A stretch of DNA of 64,000 bases from the NCBI GenBank assembly GCA_937873445.1, contig CALMWF010000040.1:110439-174438 (forward strand), read 5' to 3'. Below are positions 28,588 to 38,232 of this stretch, piece by piece (within the stretch, counting starts at the first letter, position 1; every line of letters begins with the position of its first letter). Position numbers and translations under genes: made by a program. Under the pieces are notes generated by a model. That model did no database searches, was not told where the DNA came from, and saw only the letters and a program-made list of their open reading frames with translations. The DNA comes from an uncultured Alphaproteobacteria bacterium (lineage in GTDB: Bacteria > Pseudomonadota > Alphaproteobacteria > Rhizobiales > Aestuariivirgaceae).

Positions 28588-31478
28588 CACACCGTCTTCT
28601 TGAAGCGCGTCTGCCACTCGCGCACCGCCTCGGCATCGCGCGGGGTGATGTCGGGGAAATCCTTGTCGGTGCCCACCGCCTCGCTCACCTTCCAGGAGCG
28701 GGCGCAGCGCCGGCCCCTGGCCAGAGCCGGCACCACGGCCACACCCTTCAGGTCATCAAGTCGGAAGGCGCTGGCCGGGCCTTCGCCCGTGCTGAGCGTG
28801 AGGCCGGAGGTGATGCAGACCTCGGCAAAGTCGATGGACTGGAGCATGGCCATGGCATCGCCCTCCATGGCAACGAACACCTCGGGGGCGGCTTCCAGCG
28901 ACGAGCCGATGCGCTTTTCGGCGCGTTCGATTTCCAGCGCCCCGGTGACGGCGCGGCGGATGTTGCGGATCTGGTCCCACTTCCTCGCCAGGGCATCATC
29001 ACGCCAATTGTCCGGCGCCATGGCGAAGGGCATGAGATGAACCGACGAGCCGTCTGCGGAAAAGCGGGTGAGCCATACCTCCTCCATGGTGAAGGCCAGG
29101 ATGGGCGCCCACCAGGTGGTGAGGCAGTGGAACAGCTGGTCCATGACGGTGCGGGTGGCGCGGCGCTTCACACTGGACCACGGGTCGCAATAGAGCGCGT
29201 CCTTGCGGATGTCGAAATAGAAGGCCGAGAGATCGGCCGTCATGAACTGCATCAGCGCGGCATAGATCTTCTTGTAGTCATAGACCTCATAGGCGGCGCG
29301 GATGACGCCGTTCATTTCCCACAGGCGGTGGAGAATGTAGCGCTCCAGCTCCGGCATGTCCTTGGGATAGACGGTCTCCCAGTCCTTCAGCCCGTCGAGC
29401 GCCCCCAGCATGTAGCGGAAGGTGTTGCGGAGCTTGCGGTAGGCCTCCACGGTGTTCTTGATGATTTCGGGGCCGATGCGCTGGTCGTCGGCATAGTCGC
29501 AGGAGGCCACCCACAGGCGGAGAATGTCGGCCCCCGACTGCTTGATGACCTCCTGAGGCGAGACGATGTTGCCCAGCGACTTGGACATCTTGCGGCCATC
29601 CTCGGCCATGGTGAAACCGTGGGTGATGACCTGATCATAGGGAGCGCGGCCACGCGTGCCGCAGCTTTCCAGCAGCGAGGAATGGAACCAGCCGCGATGC
29701 TGGTCCGAGCCTTCGAGATAGACATCAGCCGGCCACTTCAGATCGGGCCGCTGCTCCAGCACGAAGGCATGGGTGGAGCCGGAGTCAAACCACACGTCGA
29801 GAATGTCGCGCACCTGCTCATAGTCTTCGGCGCGGTGCTCGCTGCCGAGGAAGCAGCTGGCCGCGCCGTCGGCAAACCAGGCGTCGGCGCCGTCCTTTGA
29901 AAACGATTCAACAATGCGGCGGTTCACATTGATATCATTCAGGATTTCACCGGTCGCCTTGTTGACGAAAACGGCGATGGGCACACCCCAGGCGCGCTGC
30001 CGCGAGATCACCCAGTCAGGGCGCTGCTCGATCATGGAGCGCAGCCGGTTCTGCCCGGCGGGCGGGAAGAAGCGCGTGTCATCAATGGCCTTCAGCGCCT
30101 TGTCGCGCAGGCCGTTTTTCTGGCCGTCGCCCATGGAGATGAACCACTGCGGCGTGTTGCGGAAGATGATCGGCTTCTTGGAGCGCCAGGAGTGCGGATA
30201 CTGATGGGTGAGGCGGGCGCGGGCAATGAGCGCCCCGGCCTCGCTCAGGGCACGGATCACCGCCTCATTGGCGGGGCCCTTCTCGCCCTTCTGGGTGATG
30301 ACGGCCAGACCTTCGAAGCCCGGTGCGTCGGCGGTGAACAGACCATCCGCGCCCACCGGGGTGGGAATGTGAATGTCGATGCCCTTGGCCACCAGCTCGC
30401 GCTGATGCTCGATCCAGGCGGCATAGTCATCGGCACCATGGCTGGGGGCGGTGTGGACGAAGCCGGTGCCGGTGTCGGCGCTGACATGGTCGCCATCCAG
30501 CAGCGGCACGGTGAAGGTGTAACCGAGGGCCGCCAGCGGATGGGCGCAGGCCACAGTGGCGGGGTTGAAGTCGCTGACGCGCTCATGGGCTTCCACCTTG
30601 GCCGCCTTCATGACCTCGGCCGCAAGGCTGTCGGCCAGCGCATAGACCTCGCCCACCTTGGCCCAGTTGCCTTCGGGGGCCGCCGTGACCCGGTAGAGGC
30701 CATAGGCAATGCGTGAGGAGAAGCTGATGGCGCGGTTGCCGGGAATGGTCCAGGGCGTGGTGGTCCAGATCACCACCGAACCGGTGATGCCGCCGGAGAT
30801 GATGGGGAATTTCACGTAGATGGTGTCGGACACATAGTCCTGATATTCCACCTCGGCCTCGGCCAGGGCGGTGTGTTCCACGACCGACCACATGACCGGC
30901 TTGGAGCCGCGATAGAGCTGGCCGGTTTCGGCGAATTTCAACAGCTCTCCGGCGATGGTGGCCTCGGCCTTGAAGGCCATGGTGGTGTAGGGATTTTCCC
31001 AATCGCCCTCGACGCCGAGGCGCTTGAACTCCTCGCGCTGCACGTCAATCCAGTGGGCGGCGAAGGCGCGGCATTCCTGACGGAACTCGTTGATGGGAAC
31101 CTGGTTCTTGTCCTTGCCCTTGGCGCGATACTGTTCCTCGATCTTCCATTCGATGGGCAGGCCGTGACAATCCCAGCCCGGCACATAGTTGGAGTCAAAC
31201 CCCGCCATCTGGCGCGAGCGGGTGATCATGTCCTTGAGGATCTTGTTGAGCGCGTGACCGATGTGGATGTTGCCATTGGCGTAGGGCGGGCCATCATGCA
31301 GCACGAACAGCGGCTTGCCCCTGGCGGTCTCACGCAGGCGCCGGTACATGCCCATGTCTTCCCAGCGCTTCAGAATTTCCGGCTCCTTCTGGGGCAGGCC
31401 CGCCTTCATGGCAAAGTCGGTCTTGGGCAGGAACACCGTCTCGCGGTAGCGGTCGGTTTTTTCGGGCTTGTCGGACAT
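28587..31478 (-). CDS. ileS: Isoleucyl-tRNA synthetase
   Basis: Class I synthetase charging tRNA-Ile, with an editing domain. The product has 963 residues from ATG 31478 ([20 protein letters not shown]); a longer open frame upstream lacks support. Motifs are the HIGH site in [19 protein letters not shown] and KMSKS in [11 protein letters not shown]. The catalytic core also has [13 protein letters not shown] and the editing domain has [13 protein letters not shown]. It heads the leftward group with lspA, the lipoprotein gene, the M16 pair and mutL, with a weak predicted promoter. Confidence 0.97.
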   Translation of the reverse strand: MSDKPEKTDRYRETVFLPKTDFAMKAGLPQKEPEILKRWEDMGMYRRLRETARGKPLFVLHDGPPYANGNIHIGHALNKILKDMITRSRQMAGFDSNYVPGWDCHGLPIEWKIEEQYRAKGKDKNQVPINEFRQECRAFAAHWIDVQREEFKRLGVEGDWENPYTTMAFKAEATIAGELLKFAETGQLYRGSKPVMWSVVEHTALAEAEVEYQDYVSDTIYVKFPIISGGITGSVVIWTTTPWTIPGNRAISFSSRIAYGLYRVTAAPEGNWAKVGEVYALADSLAAEVMKAAKVEAHERVSDFNPATVACAHPLAALGYTFTVPLLDGDHVSADTGTGFVHTAPSHGADDYAAWIEHQRELVAKGIDIHIPTPVGADGLFTADAPGFEGLAVITQKGEKGPANEAVIRALSEAGALIARARLTHQYPHSWRSKKPIIFRNTPQWFISMGDGQKNGLRDKALKAIDDTRFFPPAGQNRLRSMIEQRPDWVISRQRAWGVPIAVFVNKATGEILNDINVNRRIVESFSKDGADAWFADGAASCFLGSEHRAEDYEQVRDILDVWFDSGSTHAFVLEQRPDLKWPADVYLEGSDQHRGWFHSSLLESCGTRGRAPYDQVITHGFTMAEDGRKMSKSLGNIVSPQEVIKQSGADILRLWVASCDYADDQRIGPEIIKNTVEAYRKLRNTFRYMLGALDGLKDWETVYPKDMPELERYILHRLWEMNGVIRAAYEVYDYKKIYAALMQFMTADLSAFYFDIRKDALYCDPWSSVKRRATRTVMDQLFHCLTTWWAPILAFTMEEVWLTRFSADGSSVHLMPFAMAPDNWRDDALARKWDQIRNIRRAVTGALEIERAEKRIGSSLEAAPEVFVAMEGDAMAMLQSIDFAEVCITSGLTLSTGEGPASAFRLDDLKGVAVVPALARGRRCARSWKVSEAVGTDKDFPDITPRDAEAVREWQTRFKKTV

Positions 31479-31515
31479 GGGTGAGCTTTCGGGAAAACAG
31501 GCAATGCGGGCCGCG

Positions 31516-31544
31516 CTTGTAACAGACCGGGGGCGGTGAATCAA
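31516..31544 (-). promoter_or_regulatory. Possible ileS promoter
   Basis: On the minus strand TTGATT (31539-31544) and TACAAG (31516-31521) are 17 bp apart, about 40 bases before the ileS start. Each matches 4 of 6 consensus bases, so this is a weak call. Confidence 0.3.
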
Positions 31545-31638
31545 AGCCGGGATTCTGGCGCAAGGCTGAGGCCCCGGCTGGCGGCTTGTGAAGGGGCGCC
31601 CCGGCCCTGTAGGCTGGAGGGCAGCAGGAGTTTGACGC

Positions 31639-33183
31639 ATGAATGGCGCAGAAAGTCTGGTTCATACGCTGGTGAAGGGCGGGGTTGAGGTGTGTTTTGC
31701 CAATCCCGGCACCAGCGAAATGCATTTTGTGGCGGCGCTGGACCGCATTCCCGGCATTCGCTGTGTGCCCGGCATGCAGGAAAACGTGGTGACCGGCATG
31801 GCCGACGGCTATTTCCGCGTGGCGCGGAAACCGGCAGTGACCCTTCTGCATTGCGGACCCGGCCTCGCCAACGGGCTGGCCAATCTTCACAATGCCCGGC
31901 GCGCCCGCAGCGCCATTCTGAACATCATCGGCGATCAGGCCAGCTATCATGCGCCCTTTGATCCGCCGCTGGCCGCCGATACGGCAGCCCTTGCCGCCAC
32001 GGTTTCGGGCTGGGTGCGCACCAGCCGCGCGGCCGCCCAGGTGGGGCGCGATGCGGCGGTGGGCCTGCAGGCGGCCATGACGGCACCGGGCGAGATTGCC
32101 AGCCTCATTCTGCCGTCGGACGCCTCGTGGAACGCTGGCGGCGTGGTGGCCGCCCCCCTGCCCCCGCCCACCCCGCCTTCGGTTGATGCCCATGCGGTGA
32201 AGCGGGCAGCGCAGGTTTTGCGCGAGAAGAAAAATGTGCTGCTGCTGCTGGGGGGTGCTGCCCTGATGGCCGGGGCGCAGGCGCAGGCGGCGCGCATTCA
32301 GGCCAGAACGGGCTGCCGGGTCATGGCGGAATCCATCAACGCCTTGCAGCAGCGCGGCGCAGGCCGCCTGCCGCTCAACCGCGTGCCCTATGGCGCCCCC
32401 CAGGCCATAGAGGCGCTGAAGGACGTGGCCGAGATCGTGCTGGTCAATGCGCGGGTGCCGGTGGGCTTCTTCGCCTATCCCGGCCTGCCATCCCTCCATG
32501 CGCCGGAGGCCGCGGGGGTGACGGAACTGTCGCGGGTTGAGCATGACGCCGAAGAGGCGCTGGCGCGGCTGGCCGAGGAACTGGGCTGCGGCCCGGCCCC
32601 GGCCCTGAAGGCGGCGGCGGCAAAGGCAGACGTGCCGGGCCGGGGGCCCATCGATTCAGAGGGCATCGGCCACATGCTGGCGTCGGTGCTGCCGGAGGGG
32701 GCCATTGTGGCCGATGAGGGCATTTCGCTGGGCTGGGCGCTGTTTCCGACCACGCACCATGCACCGGCCCATGACTGGATGATGGTGACGGGCGGAGCCA
32801 TCGGCTACGGCATGCCCTGCGCCACCGGGGCTGCCCTTGCGGGCGGCGGACGGCGCGTCATCAATGTGCAGGCCGATGGTTCGGCCATGTATACCTTGCA
32901 GGCGCTGTGGACGCAGGCGCGTGAACGCCTGCCGGTCACCACGGTCATTCTGTCCAACCGCAAATATCAGATCCTGATCGGCGAATATGCGGGCGTGGGG
33001 GCCAACCCCGGCCCCACTGCCATGAATATGCTCGACCTGGGCAATCCGGACCTGAACTGGGTGAGGCTGGCAGAGGGCATGGGGGTGGAGGCGGCGCGGG
33101 CGACCACGCTGAAGGACTGCGCCGCGCTGATGCAGCGCTCGTTCAAAAATCCGCAGCCGTTTCTGATCGAGCTGGTGGTGTAG
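31639..33183 (+). CDS. ThDP-dependent enzyme, acetolactate synthase large subunit-like
   Basis: Thiamine diphosphate enzyme of 514 residues in the acetolactate synthase/benzoylformate decarboxylase superfamily. The N-terminal PYR domain has the catalytic Glu in [16 protein letters not shown] after [12 protein letters not shown]. The C-terminal PP domain has [18 protein letters not shown] and ILSNRKYQ, the ThDP/Mg motif in a variant form (ADGS for GDGS, SNRKY for NN). No ilvN-like small subunit lies next to it. Genes of this subgroup are usually labelled acetolactate synthase, but a 2-oxoacid decarboxylase or related lyase is equally possible. AGGAG lies 9-10 bases before the ATG. It is divergent from ileS, and a strong terminator follows. 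Confidence 0.85.
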   Translation: MNGAESLVHTLVKGGVEVCFANPGTSEMHFVAALDRIPGIRCVPGMQENVVTGMADGYFRVARKPAVTLLHCGPGLANGLANLHNARRARSAILNIIGDQASYHAPFDPPLAADTAALAATVSGWVRTSRAAAQVGRDAAVGLQAAMTAPGEIASLILPSDASWNAGGVVAAPLPPPTPPSVDAHAVKRAAQVLREKKNVLLLLGGAALMAGAQAQAARIQARTGCRVMAESINALQQRGAGRLPLNRVPYGAPQAIEALKDVAEIVLVNARVPVGFFAYPGLPSLHAPEAAGVTELSRVEHDAEEALARLAEELGCGPAPALKAAAAKADVPGRGPIDSEGIGHMLASVLPEGAIVADEGISLGWALFPTTHHAPAHDWMMVTGGAIGYGMPCATGAALAGGGRRVINVQADGSAMYTLQALWTQARERLPVTTVILSNRKYQILIGEYAGVGANPGPTAMNMLDLGNPDLNWVRLAEGMGVEAARATTLKDCAALMQRSFKNPQPFLIELVV

Positions 33184-33192
33184 CCCCTCACC

Positions 33193-33210
33193 CTCCCCGC
33201 AGGCGGGGAG
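33193..33210. repeat. Short intergenic palindrome
   Basis: CTCCCCGC and GCGGGGAG flank an AG centre, 9 bp after the ThDP gene stop. It resembles a dispersed palindrome common in intergenic bacterial DNA and may add to termination. Confidence 0.45.
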
Positions 33211-33223
33211 AGGGAAGAAACGA

Positions 33224-33251
33224 AAACCGCCGGGATTGCTCCCGGCGGTTT
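33224..33251. terminator. Strong hairpin terminator after the ThDP enzyme gene
   Basis: A perfect 12-bp stem (AAACCGCCGGGA with TCCCGGCGGTTT) with a 4-base TTGC loop lies 41 bp after the stop at 33183. The stem ends in T residues, so it could act on transcripts from either side. Confidence 0.75.
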
Positions 33252-33273
33252 CCATTATTGCAGCACCGCTGGG

Positions 33274-33467
33274 CGGAAAACCGCGTGGCACTTTTCCGGC
33301 TGCGCTTTTCAGGTCGCGCAGCGGGTCGGAAAACCGCGTGGCACTTTTCCGGCTGCGCTCTTTAGGTCGCGCAGCTCGGCGGAAAACCGCGTGGCACTTT
33401 TCCGGCTGCGCTCTTTAGGTCGCGCAGCTCGGCGGAAAACCGCGTGGCACTTTTCCGGCTGCGCTTT
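33274..33467. repeat. Tandem repeat array, 53-bp unit, 3 full copies plus a partial copy
   Basis: Units begin at 33274, 33327, 33380 and 33433, exactly 53 bp apart. Each starts CGGAAAACCGCGTGGCAC and continues TTTTCCGGCTGCGC. Copies 2 and 3 are nearly identical; copy 1 differs at several bases, and the last is cut short at the BMP gene stop codon. Each unit holds two dyads: GGAAAA with TTTTCC around an 11-base centre, and GCTGCGC with GCGCAGC around a 10-base loop (imperfect in copy 1). The array fills the space between two convergent genes. The unit resembles a palindromic element dispersed in Rhizobiales genomes (from memory), here expanded in tandem. Confidence 0.92.
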
Positions 33468-34537
33468 TACTGCGGCAGCTTGTCGTCAACGCCCTTGACG
33501 TACCAGTTCATGCCCAGAATGTCGCCGTCGGGCAGCATCTTGCCGTCCTCGCCGACCACCGTGCCGTCCTGCTTGGTGATCTTGCCCATGAATGGATTGA
33601 CCGTGCCCGCCTTGATGCCTTCCACGGTTTCAGCGGCCATCTTGGCCACATCATCCGGCATGTTGGTGAAGGGCGCCATGTTGACCACGCCTTCCTTTAG
33701 GCCTTCCCACGACGACTGCGTCTTCCAGGTGCCATCCATGGCCTGGTTGATGCGCTCGATGTAATAGGGGCCCCAGTTGTCGACAATGGCGGTGAGCTGG
33801 GCGTGCGGGCCGAACTTGATCATGTCCGAGGCCTGACCGAAGGCGAGCTTCTTCTGCTCCTCGGCCACCTGCATGCCAGCCGCCGAGTCGGTGTGCTGCA
33901 CCAGAATGTCGGCCCCCTGCGAGAACAGAACCTTGGCGGCGTCTGCTTCCTTGGTGGGGTCAAACCAGCTGTTCACCCAGATGATCTTCACCTTGAAATC
34001 CGGATTCACGGTCTGGGCGCCGCGCATGAAGGCGTTGATGCCCGAAACCACTTCCGGAATGGGGAAGGACACAATGTAGCCCGCTGTGCCGGTCTTCGAC
34101 ATCTTGGCGGCAATCTGGCCCAGCACGTAACGGCCTTCGTGGAACTTGGCGTTATAGGTGGCCACGTTTTCGGCGGTCTTGAAGCCGGTGGCGTGCTCAA
34201 ATTTCACGTCCGGATATTTCTTGGCGACTTCGATGGTGGCGTCCATGAAGCCGAAGGAGGTGGTGAAGATGAGCTTGCAGCCGTCGCGCGCCATGCGTTC
34301 AATGGCGGTGGCGCTGTCGCTTTCCGGCACGTTCTCGACATAGGCGGTCTCCACCTTGTCGCCCAGCGCCTTGTCCACGGCAAGGCGGCCCTGGTCATGC
34401 TGATAGGTATAGCCGAAGTCGCCGATGGACCCGACATAGACCCAGCAGGCCTTGTATTTGTCGGCGGCAAAGGCCGAGGCCGAAGCCGCGCCCAGCGCCA
34501 TGGCCGCCACGGCGGCCGAGAGCAGAATTTTCTTCAT
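33467..34537 (-). CDS. BMP-family ABC transporter substrate-binding protein
   Basis: Periplasmic binding protein of the BMP/PnrA type (basic membrane protein), which in studied cases binds nucleosides. The 356 residues start at ATG 34537 with a signal peptide (MKKILLSAAVAAMALGAASA, cleaved after AFA about residue 24). Conserved BMP segments include VYVGSIGDFGYTYQHDQG, IIFTTSFG-like (LIFTTSFGFMDA) and ADILVQHTDSAAGMQVAEE. GGAG lies 8 bases upstream. It is the last gene of the importer operon, 22 bp after the second permease. A tandem repeat array abuts its stop codon. Substrate is likely a nucleoside or purine by family. Confidence 0.93.
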   Translation of the reverse strand: MKKILLSAAVAAMALGAASASAFAADKYKACWVYVGSIGDFGYTYQHDQGRLAVDKALGDKVETAYVENVPESDSATAIERMARDGCKLIFTTSFGFMDATIEVAKKYPDVKFEHATGFKTAENVATYNAKFHEGRYVLGQIAAKMSKTGTAGYIVSFPIPEVVSGINAFMRGAQTVNPDFKVKIIWVNSWFDPTKEADAAKVLFSQGADILVQHTDSAAGMQVAEEQKKLAFGQASDMIKFGPHAQLTAIVDNWGPYYIERINQAMDGTWKTQSSWEGLKEGVVNMAPFTNMPDDVAKMAAETVEGIKAGTVNPFMGKITKQDGTVVGEDGKMLPDGDILGMNWYVKGVDDKLPQ

Positions 34538-34559
34538 GACGTTCTCCATGGTTAAAAAC

Positions 34560-35435
34560 TCAACGGTCAGGAACAAACGGACGGCCGAGGCAGGCGGGCG
34601 TATTGGCCCGCAGCATCAGCCGGTTTCGGGAAATGATAACCAGCGCCACAACGGTGACGAGATAGGGCAGCGCCGAGAGAAATTGTGACGGTATGCCAAG
34701 CGCGAAGGTTTGCACCGTGAAGGCCAGAATGCTGATGGCGCCGAACAGATAGGCCCCGGCCAGCAGACGCCACGGCCGCCACGAGGCAAAGACCACCAGA
34801 GCGAGCGCAATCCAGCCCTTGCCCGCCGTCATGCCCTCAATCCACTGCGGCGTGTAGGAGAGAGACAGATAGCCCCCCGCCAGACCGGCGCAGCCACCGC
34901 CGAACAGCACGGCGAGATAGCGCACCCGGATCACCGGATAGCCGAGGGTGTGGGCCGAGGTGTGATTGTCGCCCACGGCGCGGACGATGAGGCCGGCGCG
35001 GCTGCGGAATAGAAACCAGGCGACGGCTCCGGTGAGGATGAAGGAGAAGATCACCAGAATGTCGATGCCGTGCCAGTTGGGCAGGCGGGTGATGGGCTGA
35101 CCGGTGAAGGGCTTGCCGATGAGGCCGGACAGGCCAAGCCCGAGCAGCGTGATGGCAAGGCCGGTGGCGGTCTGGTTGGTGGCCAGGGTGAGGGTGAGAA
35201 AACCGAAGAGCAGCGCCATGGCCGCGCCCGCCGCGATGGCGGCAAGAATGCCGAGATAGGGACTGCCGGTCATGAAGGCCGCCCCGAAGCCCGCCACCGC
35301 GCCCATGATCATCATGCCCTCGACACCGAGGTTCAACACGCCGGAGCGTTCCACCATGAGTTCGCCGATGCCGGCCAGCACCAGCGGCGTGGCGGCGGCA
35401 ATGATGGTGAGCAGAATGGGGAGAACGGCGTCCAT
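34560..35435 (-). CDS. ABC transporter permease (nucleoside/BMP type), second permease
   Basis: Inner-membrane permease of 291 residues with about eight hydrophobic helices, of the branched-chain/simple-sugar-like permease family used with BMP proteins. It begins MDAVLPILLTIIAAATPLVLAG and has ERSGVLNLGVEGMMIMGAV, typical of this permease type. Its start codon shares one base with the upstream permease stop (TGATG), so the two permeases are made together, as expected for a heterodimeric channel. Confidence 0.92.
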   Translation of the reverse strand: MDAVLPILLTIIAAATPLVLAGIGELMVERSGVLNLGVEGMMIMGAVAGFGAAFMTGSPYLGILAAIAAGAAMALLFGFLTLTLATNQTATGLAITLLGLGLSGLIGKPFTGQPITRLPNWHGIDILVIFSFILTGAVAWFLFRSRAGLIVRAVGDNHTSAHTLGYPVIRVRYLAVLFGGGCAGLAGGYLSLSYTPQWIEGMTAGKGWIALALVVFASWRPWRLLAGAYLFGAISILAFTVQTFALGIPSQFLSALPYLVTVVALVIISRNRLMLRANTPACLGRPFVPDR

Positions 35436-36490
35436 CAGGCCCTCCCCTGCCAGCGGATGCGATAGAGAATGAGCGTGTCGCAGGCGAGAATGAAGATCAG
35501 CAGCATGCCCTGAAACACCTTGGCGATGTTGTCGGAAATGCCCAGCGTGACCTTGGCGGTTTCACCGCCCATGTAGGAAAGCGCCAGCAGCAGGCCCGCG
35601 AAGATGACGCCCACGGGATTGAGCCTGCCGAGGAAGGCAACGATGATGGCGACAAAGCCGTAATTCGGCTCATAGGGCGCCTGCAACTGGCGCGACACGC
35701 CCATGACATCACAGGCCCCGGCCAGCCCGGCCAGCGCGCCCGACACTGCGAAGACGAAGTAGATGGCGCGGTGTTCGGAGAAACCGGCAAAGCGGGCAGC
35801 CCGCGGCGAGGAGCCGAGGGCGCGCAGTTCAAAGCCCTTCAGCATTTTCACCATGACCACATAGAGCACCAGGGCAGCAACAAGGGCGAAGGCGGCGCCG
35901 AGGTGAATCTCACCCCAGGCGGGCAAGACCTGCCAGCCTTCGAACCTCACCGTCTTGGGAAAGTTCATGGCCTGGGGATCGCGCAGCGGCCCGCGCACCG
36001 CCCAGTCATAGGCAAGGCGCATGACATAGACCAGCATGAGCGAGGTGAGGATTTCGTTGGCGTGGAAGCGGGCCCGCAACAGTGCAGGAACCATGGCCCA
36101 GGCGAGGCCGCCGATGACGCCCAGAAGCAGCATCGCCGCCATGACGCTGGGGCCCTGCCAGGCCGGCAGAAAGACCGGCACCAGACCGGCCAGCAGCGCG
36201 CCTGCCACGAACTGGCCCTCGGCGCCGATGTTCCAGACATTGGCGGTATAGGCCACGGCCAGACCCACGCCGATGAGAACGAGGGGGGCCGCCTTGGCAA
36301 TCAGCTTCTCGCGGTCCCAGCCATCCATCAGGGGGCTGATGAAATAGGTGTAAAGGCCATGCAGCGGGTTGACCCCGGCCAGGGCAAAGATGATGGCGCC
36401 TGCCACCACGGTCAGAGCCAGCGCCAGCAGCGGCGACAGCCACATCCATTTCCGGGCGCGTTCCACGCGGCGTTCAAGGATGAGGGCCAT
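35435..36490 (-). CDS. ABC transporter permease (nucleoside/BMP type), first permease
   Basis: Inner-membrane permease of 351 residues with many hydrophobic helices. Family-typical features are TANVWNIGAEGQFVAGALLAG and LLRARFHANEILTSLMLVYV, both expected in this permease group. The start overlaps the 3' end of the ATPase gene by 17 bp and the stop is coupled to the next permease, so the operon is tightly packed. Confidence 0.92.
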   Translation of the reverse strand: MALILERRVERARKWMWLSPLLALALTVVAGAIIFALAGVNPLHGLYTYFISPLMDGWDREKLIAKAAPLVLIGVGLAVAYTANVWNIGAEGQFVAGALLAGLVPVFLPAWQGPSVMAAMLLLGVIGGLAWAMVPALLRARFHANEILTSLMLVYVMRLAYDWAVRGPLRDPQAMNFPKTVRFEGWQVLPAWGEIHLGAAFALVAALVLYVVMVKMLKGFELRALGSSPRAARFAGFSEHRAIYFVFAVSGALAGLAGACDVMGVSRQLQAPYEPNYGFVAIIVAFLGRLNPVGVIFAGLLLALSYMGGETAKVTLGISDNIAKVFQGMLLIFILACDTLILYRIRWQGRA

Positions 36491-38045
36491 GGCTTCCCTC
36501 TCCCGCCGCTTGCGCCTCCGCCGCCTCGGCCATGCCGGCCATGTAGAGGCCGATCATTTCCGGTGTCATCTCGCGGGCGGCATGGGCCTCGGACAATTCA
36601 CCGCGGGCAATGACGGCAATGCGGTCGGCAATCTCGAAAATCTCATCCAGGTCCTGCGAAATGACCAGCACGGCCGCGCCGCGCGTGGCCAGATCCACCA
36701 GCGCCTGACGGATGGTGGCGGCGGCCCCGGCGTCCACTCCCCAGGTGGGCTGGTTGACCACCAGCACGCCGGGGTTCCGGTCCATTTCGCGGCCGACCAC
36801 ATATTTCTGCAGATTGCCGCCGGAGAGCGCCCGTGCCTCCGGGTCCGGCTTGCCCTTGCGCACATCAAAGGCGGCGATCACCCGGTCGGCGATGGCGCGC
36901 GCGCCGGGGCGCAGCACGCGGCGGTTGGCGGCCACCGTGGCGTCCACGGCATGGCGGGTCAGCACCACATTGTCGGAGAGGTGAAACATGGGCACCGCGC
37001 CATGGCCCAGCCGCTCCTCCGGCACGAAGGCCGCGCCATGGCGGCGCCGCCAGTTGACGCCATGGCGTCCGGCGGGTTGATCGTCAATCTCCACCGCATG
37101 GCCGTAATCGGCCAGGCGCTCGCCCGACAGGGCATCAAACAGTTCCGACTGGCCATTGCCCGCCACCCCGGCGATGCAGAAGACCTCGCCGCCACGCACC
37201 GCCAGCGAAATGTCCTTGAGCGCCACCGAGAAGGGACCATCGGGCGGCAGCGACAGCTCATTGACCTTGAGGCGCACCGGCCCCGCCGCCTCATCGCGGT
37301 GGGCGCGCACGGCGTGAATGTCGCCGCCCACCATGAGCCGGGCAAGGCTGGCCGGGGTTTCCCGGCGCGGGTCGCAGGCCGCCACCACCCGGCCCTGGCG
37401 CAGAATGGTGGCGCGCTGGCAGATGCGGCGCACCTCCTCCAGCCGGTGGGAAATATACAGGATGGCGCAGCCCTCGGCGGCCAGCCGCTTCAGGGTGATG
37501 AACAGCTGTTCGGCCTCCTGCGGGGTGAGCACCGAGGTCGGCTCGTCAAGGATGAGCAGTTTCGGATTTTGCAGCAGGCAGCGCACGATCTCGACGCGCT
37601 GACGCTCACCCACCGACAGGTCGGCAATGGTGGCCGATGGTTGCAGCGGCAGGCCATAATCGGCCGACAGCGTGGTGATGCGCTGTGACAGGGCGGCAAG
37701 GTCAAAGTCGCCCGGCAGGGCCAGGGCGATGTTTTCAACCGCGGTCAACGCCTCGAACAGCGAGAAGTGCTGGAACACCATGCCGATGCCGAGCACGCGG
37801 GCGGCGGCGGGGTTGGCAATGGCGATGGCTTCGCCCTTCCAGAACAGGGCGCCCGAGGTGGGCTGAAGCGCCCCATAGAGCATCTTCACCAGGGTGGACT
37901 TGCCGGCGCCATTTTCGCCCAGAAGGGCGTGGATCTCACCCTCGCGCACCACCAGGTCAACCGCGTCATTGGCGGTCAGCGCACCGAAGGTCTTGGTGAG
38001 CTTGCGGGCCTCGAGCAAGGGGGTCTGGGCGGGGACTGATTTCAT
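36474..38045 (-). CDS. ABC transporter ATPase with two nucleotide-binding domains (nucleoside/BMP type)
   Basis: RbsA-like fused ATPase of 523 residues. The first domain has Walker A GENGAGKST and Walker B LLILDEPTSVL; its signature is LSVGERQRVEI. The second domain has a degenerate Walker A (GVAGNGQSE) and signature ALSGGNLQK, as usual for this family. It heads the operon ATPase-permease-permease-BMP. Promoter and operator should lie in the 187-bp gap to the divergent flavoprotein gene, which holds several dyads, including TTGCGC-A-GCGCAA 31 bp upstream of the start. Confidence 0.94.
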   Translation of the reverse strand: MKSVPAQTPLLEARKLTKTFGALTANDAVDLVVREGEIHALLGENGAGKSTLVKMLYGALQPTSGALFWKGEAIAIANPAAARVLGIGMVFQHFSLFEALTAVENIALALPGDFDLAALSQRITTLSADYGLPLQPSATIADLSVGERQRVEIVRCLLQNPKLLILDEPTSVLTPQEAEQLFITLKRLAAEGCAILYISHRLEEVRRICQRATILRQGRVVAACDPRRETPASLARLMVGGDIHAVRAHRDEAAGPVRLKVNELSLPPDGPFSVALKDISLAVRGGEVFCIAGVAGNGQSELFDALSGERLADYGHAVEIDDQPAGRHGVNWRRRHGAAFVPEERLGHGAVPMFHLSDNVVLTRHAVDATVAANRRVLRPGARAIADRVIAAFDVRKGKPDPEARALSGGNLQKYVVGREMDRNPGVLVVNQPTWGVDAGAAATIRQALVDLATRGAAVLVISQDLDEIFEIADRIAVIARGELSEAHAAREMTPEMIGLYMAGMAEAAEAQAAGEGSHGPHP

Positions 38046-38075
38046 GCGTGGCGCAACCTAGGCCACAGCCGTTCC

Positions 38076-38088
38076 TTGCGCAGCGCAA
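38076..38088. promoter_or_regulatory. Dyad upstream of the ABC importer operon, possible operator
   Basis: TTGCGC and GCGCAA flank a single A, giving a perfect 13-bp dyad 31 bp upstream of the ATPase start. Nearby 38124-38135 (GGCGGGCCCGCC) and 38131-38147 (CCGCCGG-CTC-CCGGCGG) are further perfect dyads. Position and symmetry suggest regulator sites; no regulator gene is adjacent. Confidence 0.4.
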
Positions 38089-38162
38089 ATCCGAGGTTTC
38101 TCAACAGGTCATCGCGCCGCAAGGGCGGGCCCGCCGGCTCCCGGCGGGGTGCTTTGCCGCCC

Positions 38163-38190
38163 CCCATGGACCAAAATGCCTTTCCATGGG
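38163..38190. promoter_or_regulatory. Spaced inverted repeat upstream of the flavoprotein gene, possible operator
   Basis: CCCATGGA (38163-38170) and TCCATGGG (38183-38190) are a perfect 8-bp inverted repeat with 12-base spacing, so the half-sites lie 20 bp (about two DNA turns) apart. It ends 43 bases before the ATG at 38233, a good operator position. Confidence 0.45.
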
Positions 38191-38232
38191 AAATTGCCCG
38201 GAATTTCAGCAGGATTCGTCACTGAGGAAGCC

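Noticed and set aside
31479..31638. Possible T-box or leader control upstream of ileS
   Set aside because: No T-box sequence is present, and T-boxes are not expected in alphaproteobacteria.
33236..33418. Short open frame across the repeat array
   Set aside because: It is made mainly of repeat sequence and has no ribosome site.
33274..33467. Possible CRISPR array
   Set aside because: The 53-bp units are directly adjacent with no unique spacers between repeats, and no cas gene is present.
33274..33467. Repeated sigma-54-like motif (TGGCAC then GC 12 bases on) in each 53-bp unit
   Set aside because: The TT of the -12 element is missing and the units point into the 3' end of a gene on the other strand; it is more likely a by-product of the palindrome.
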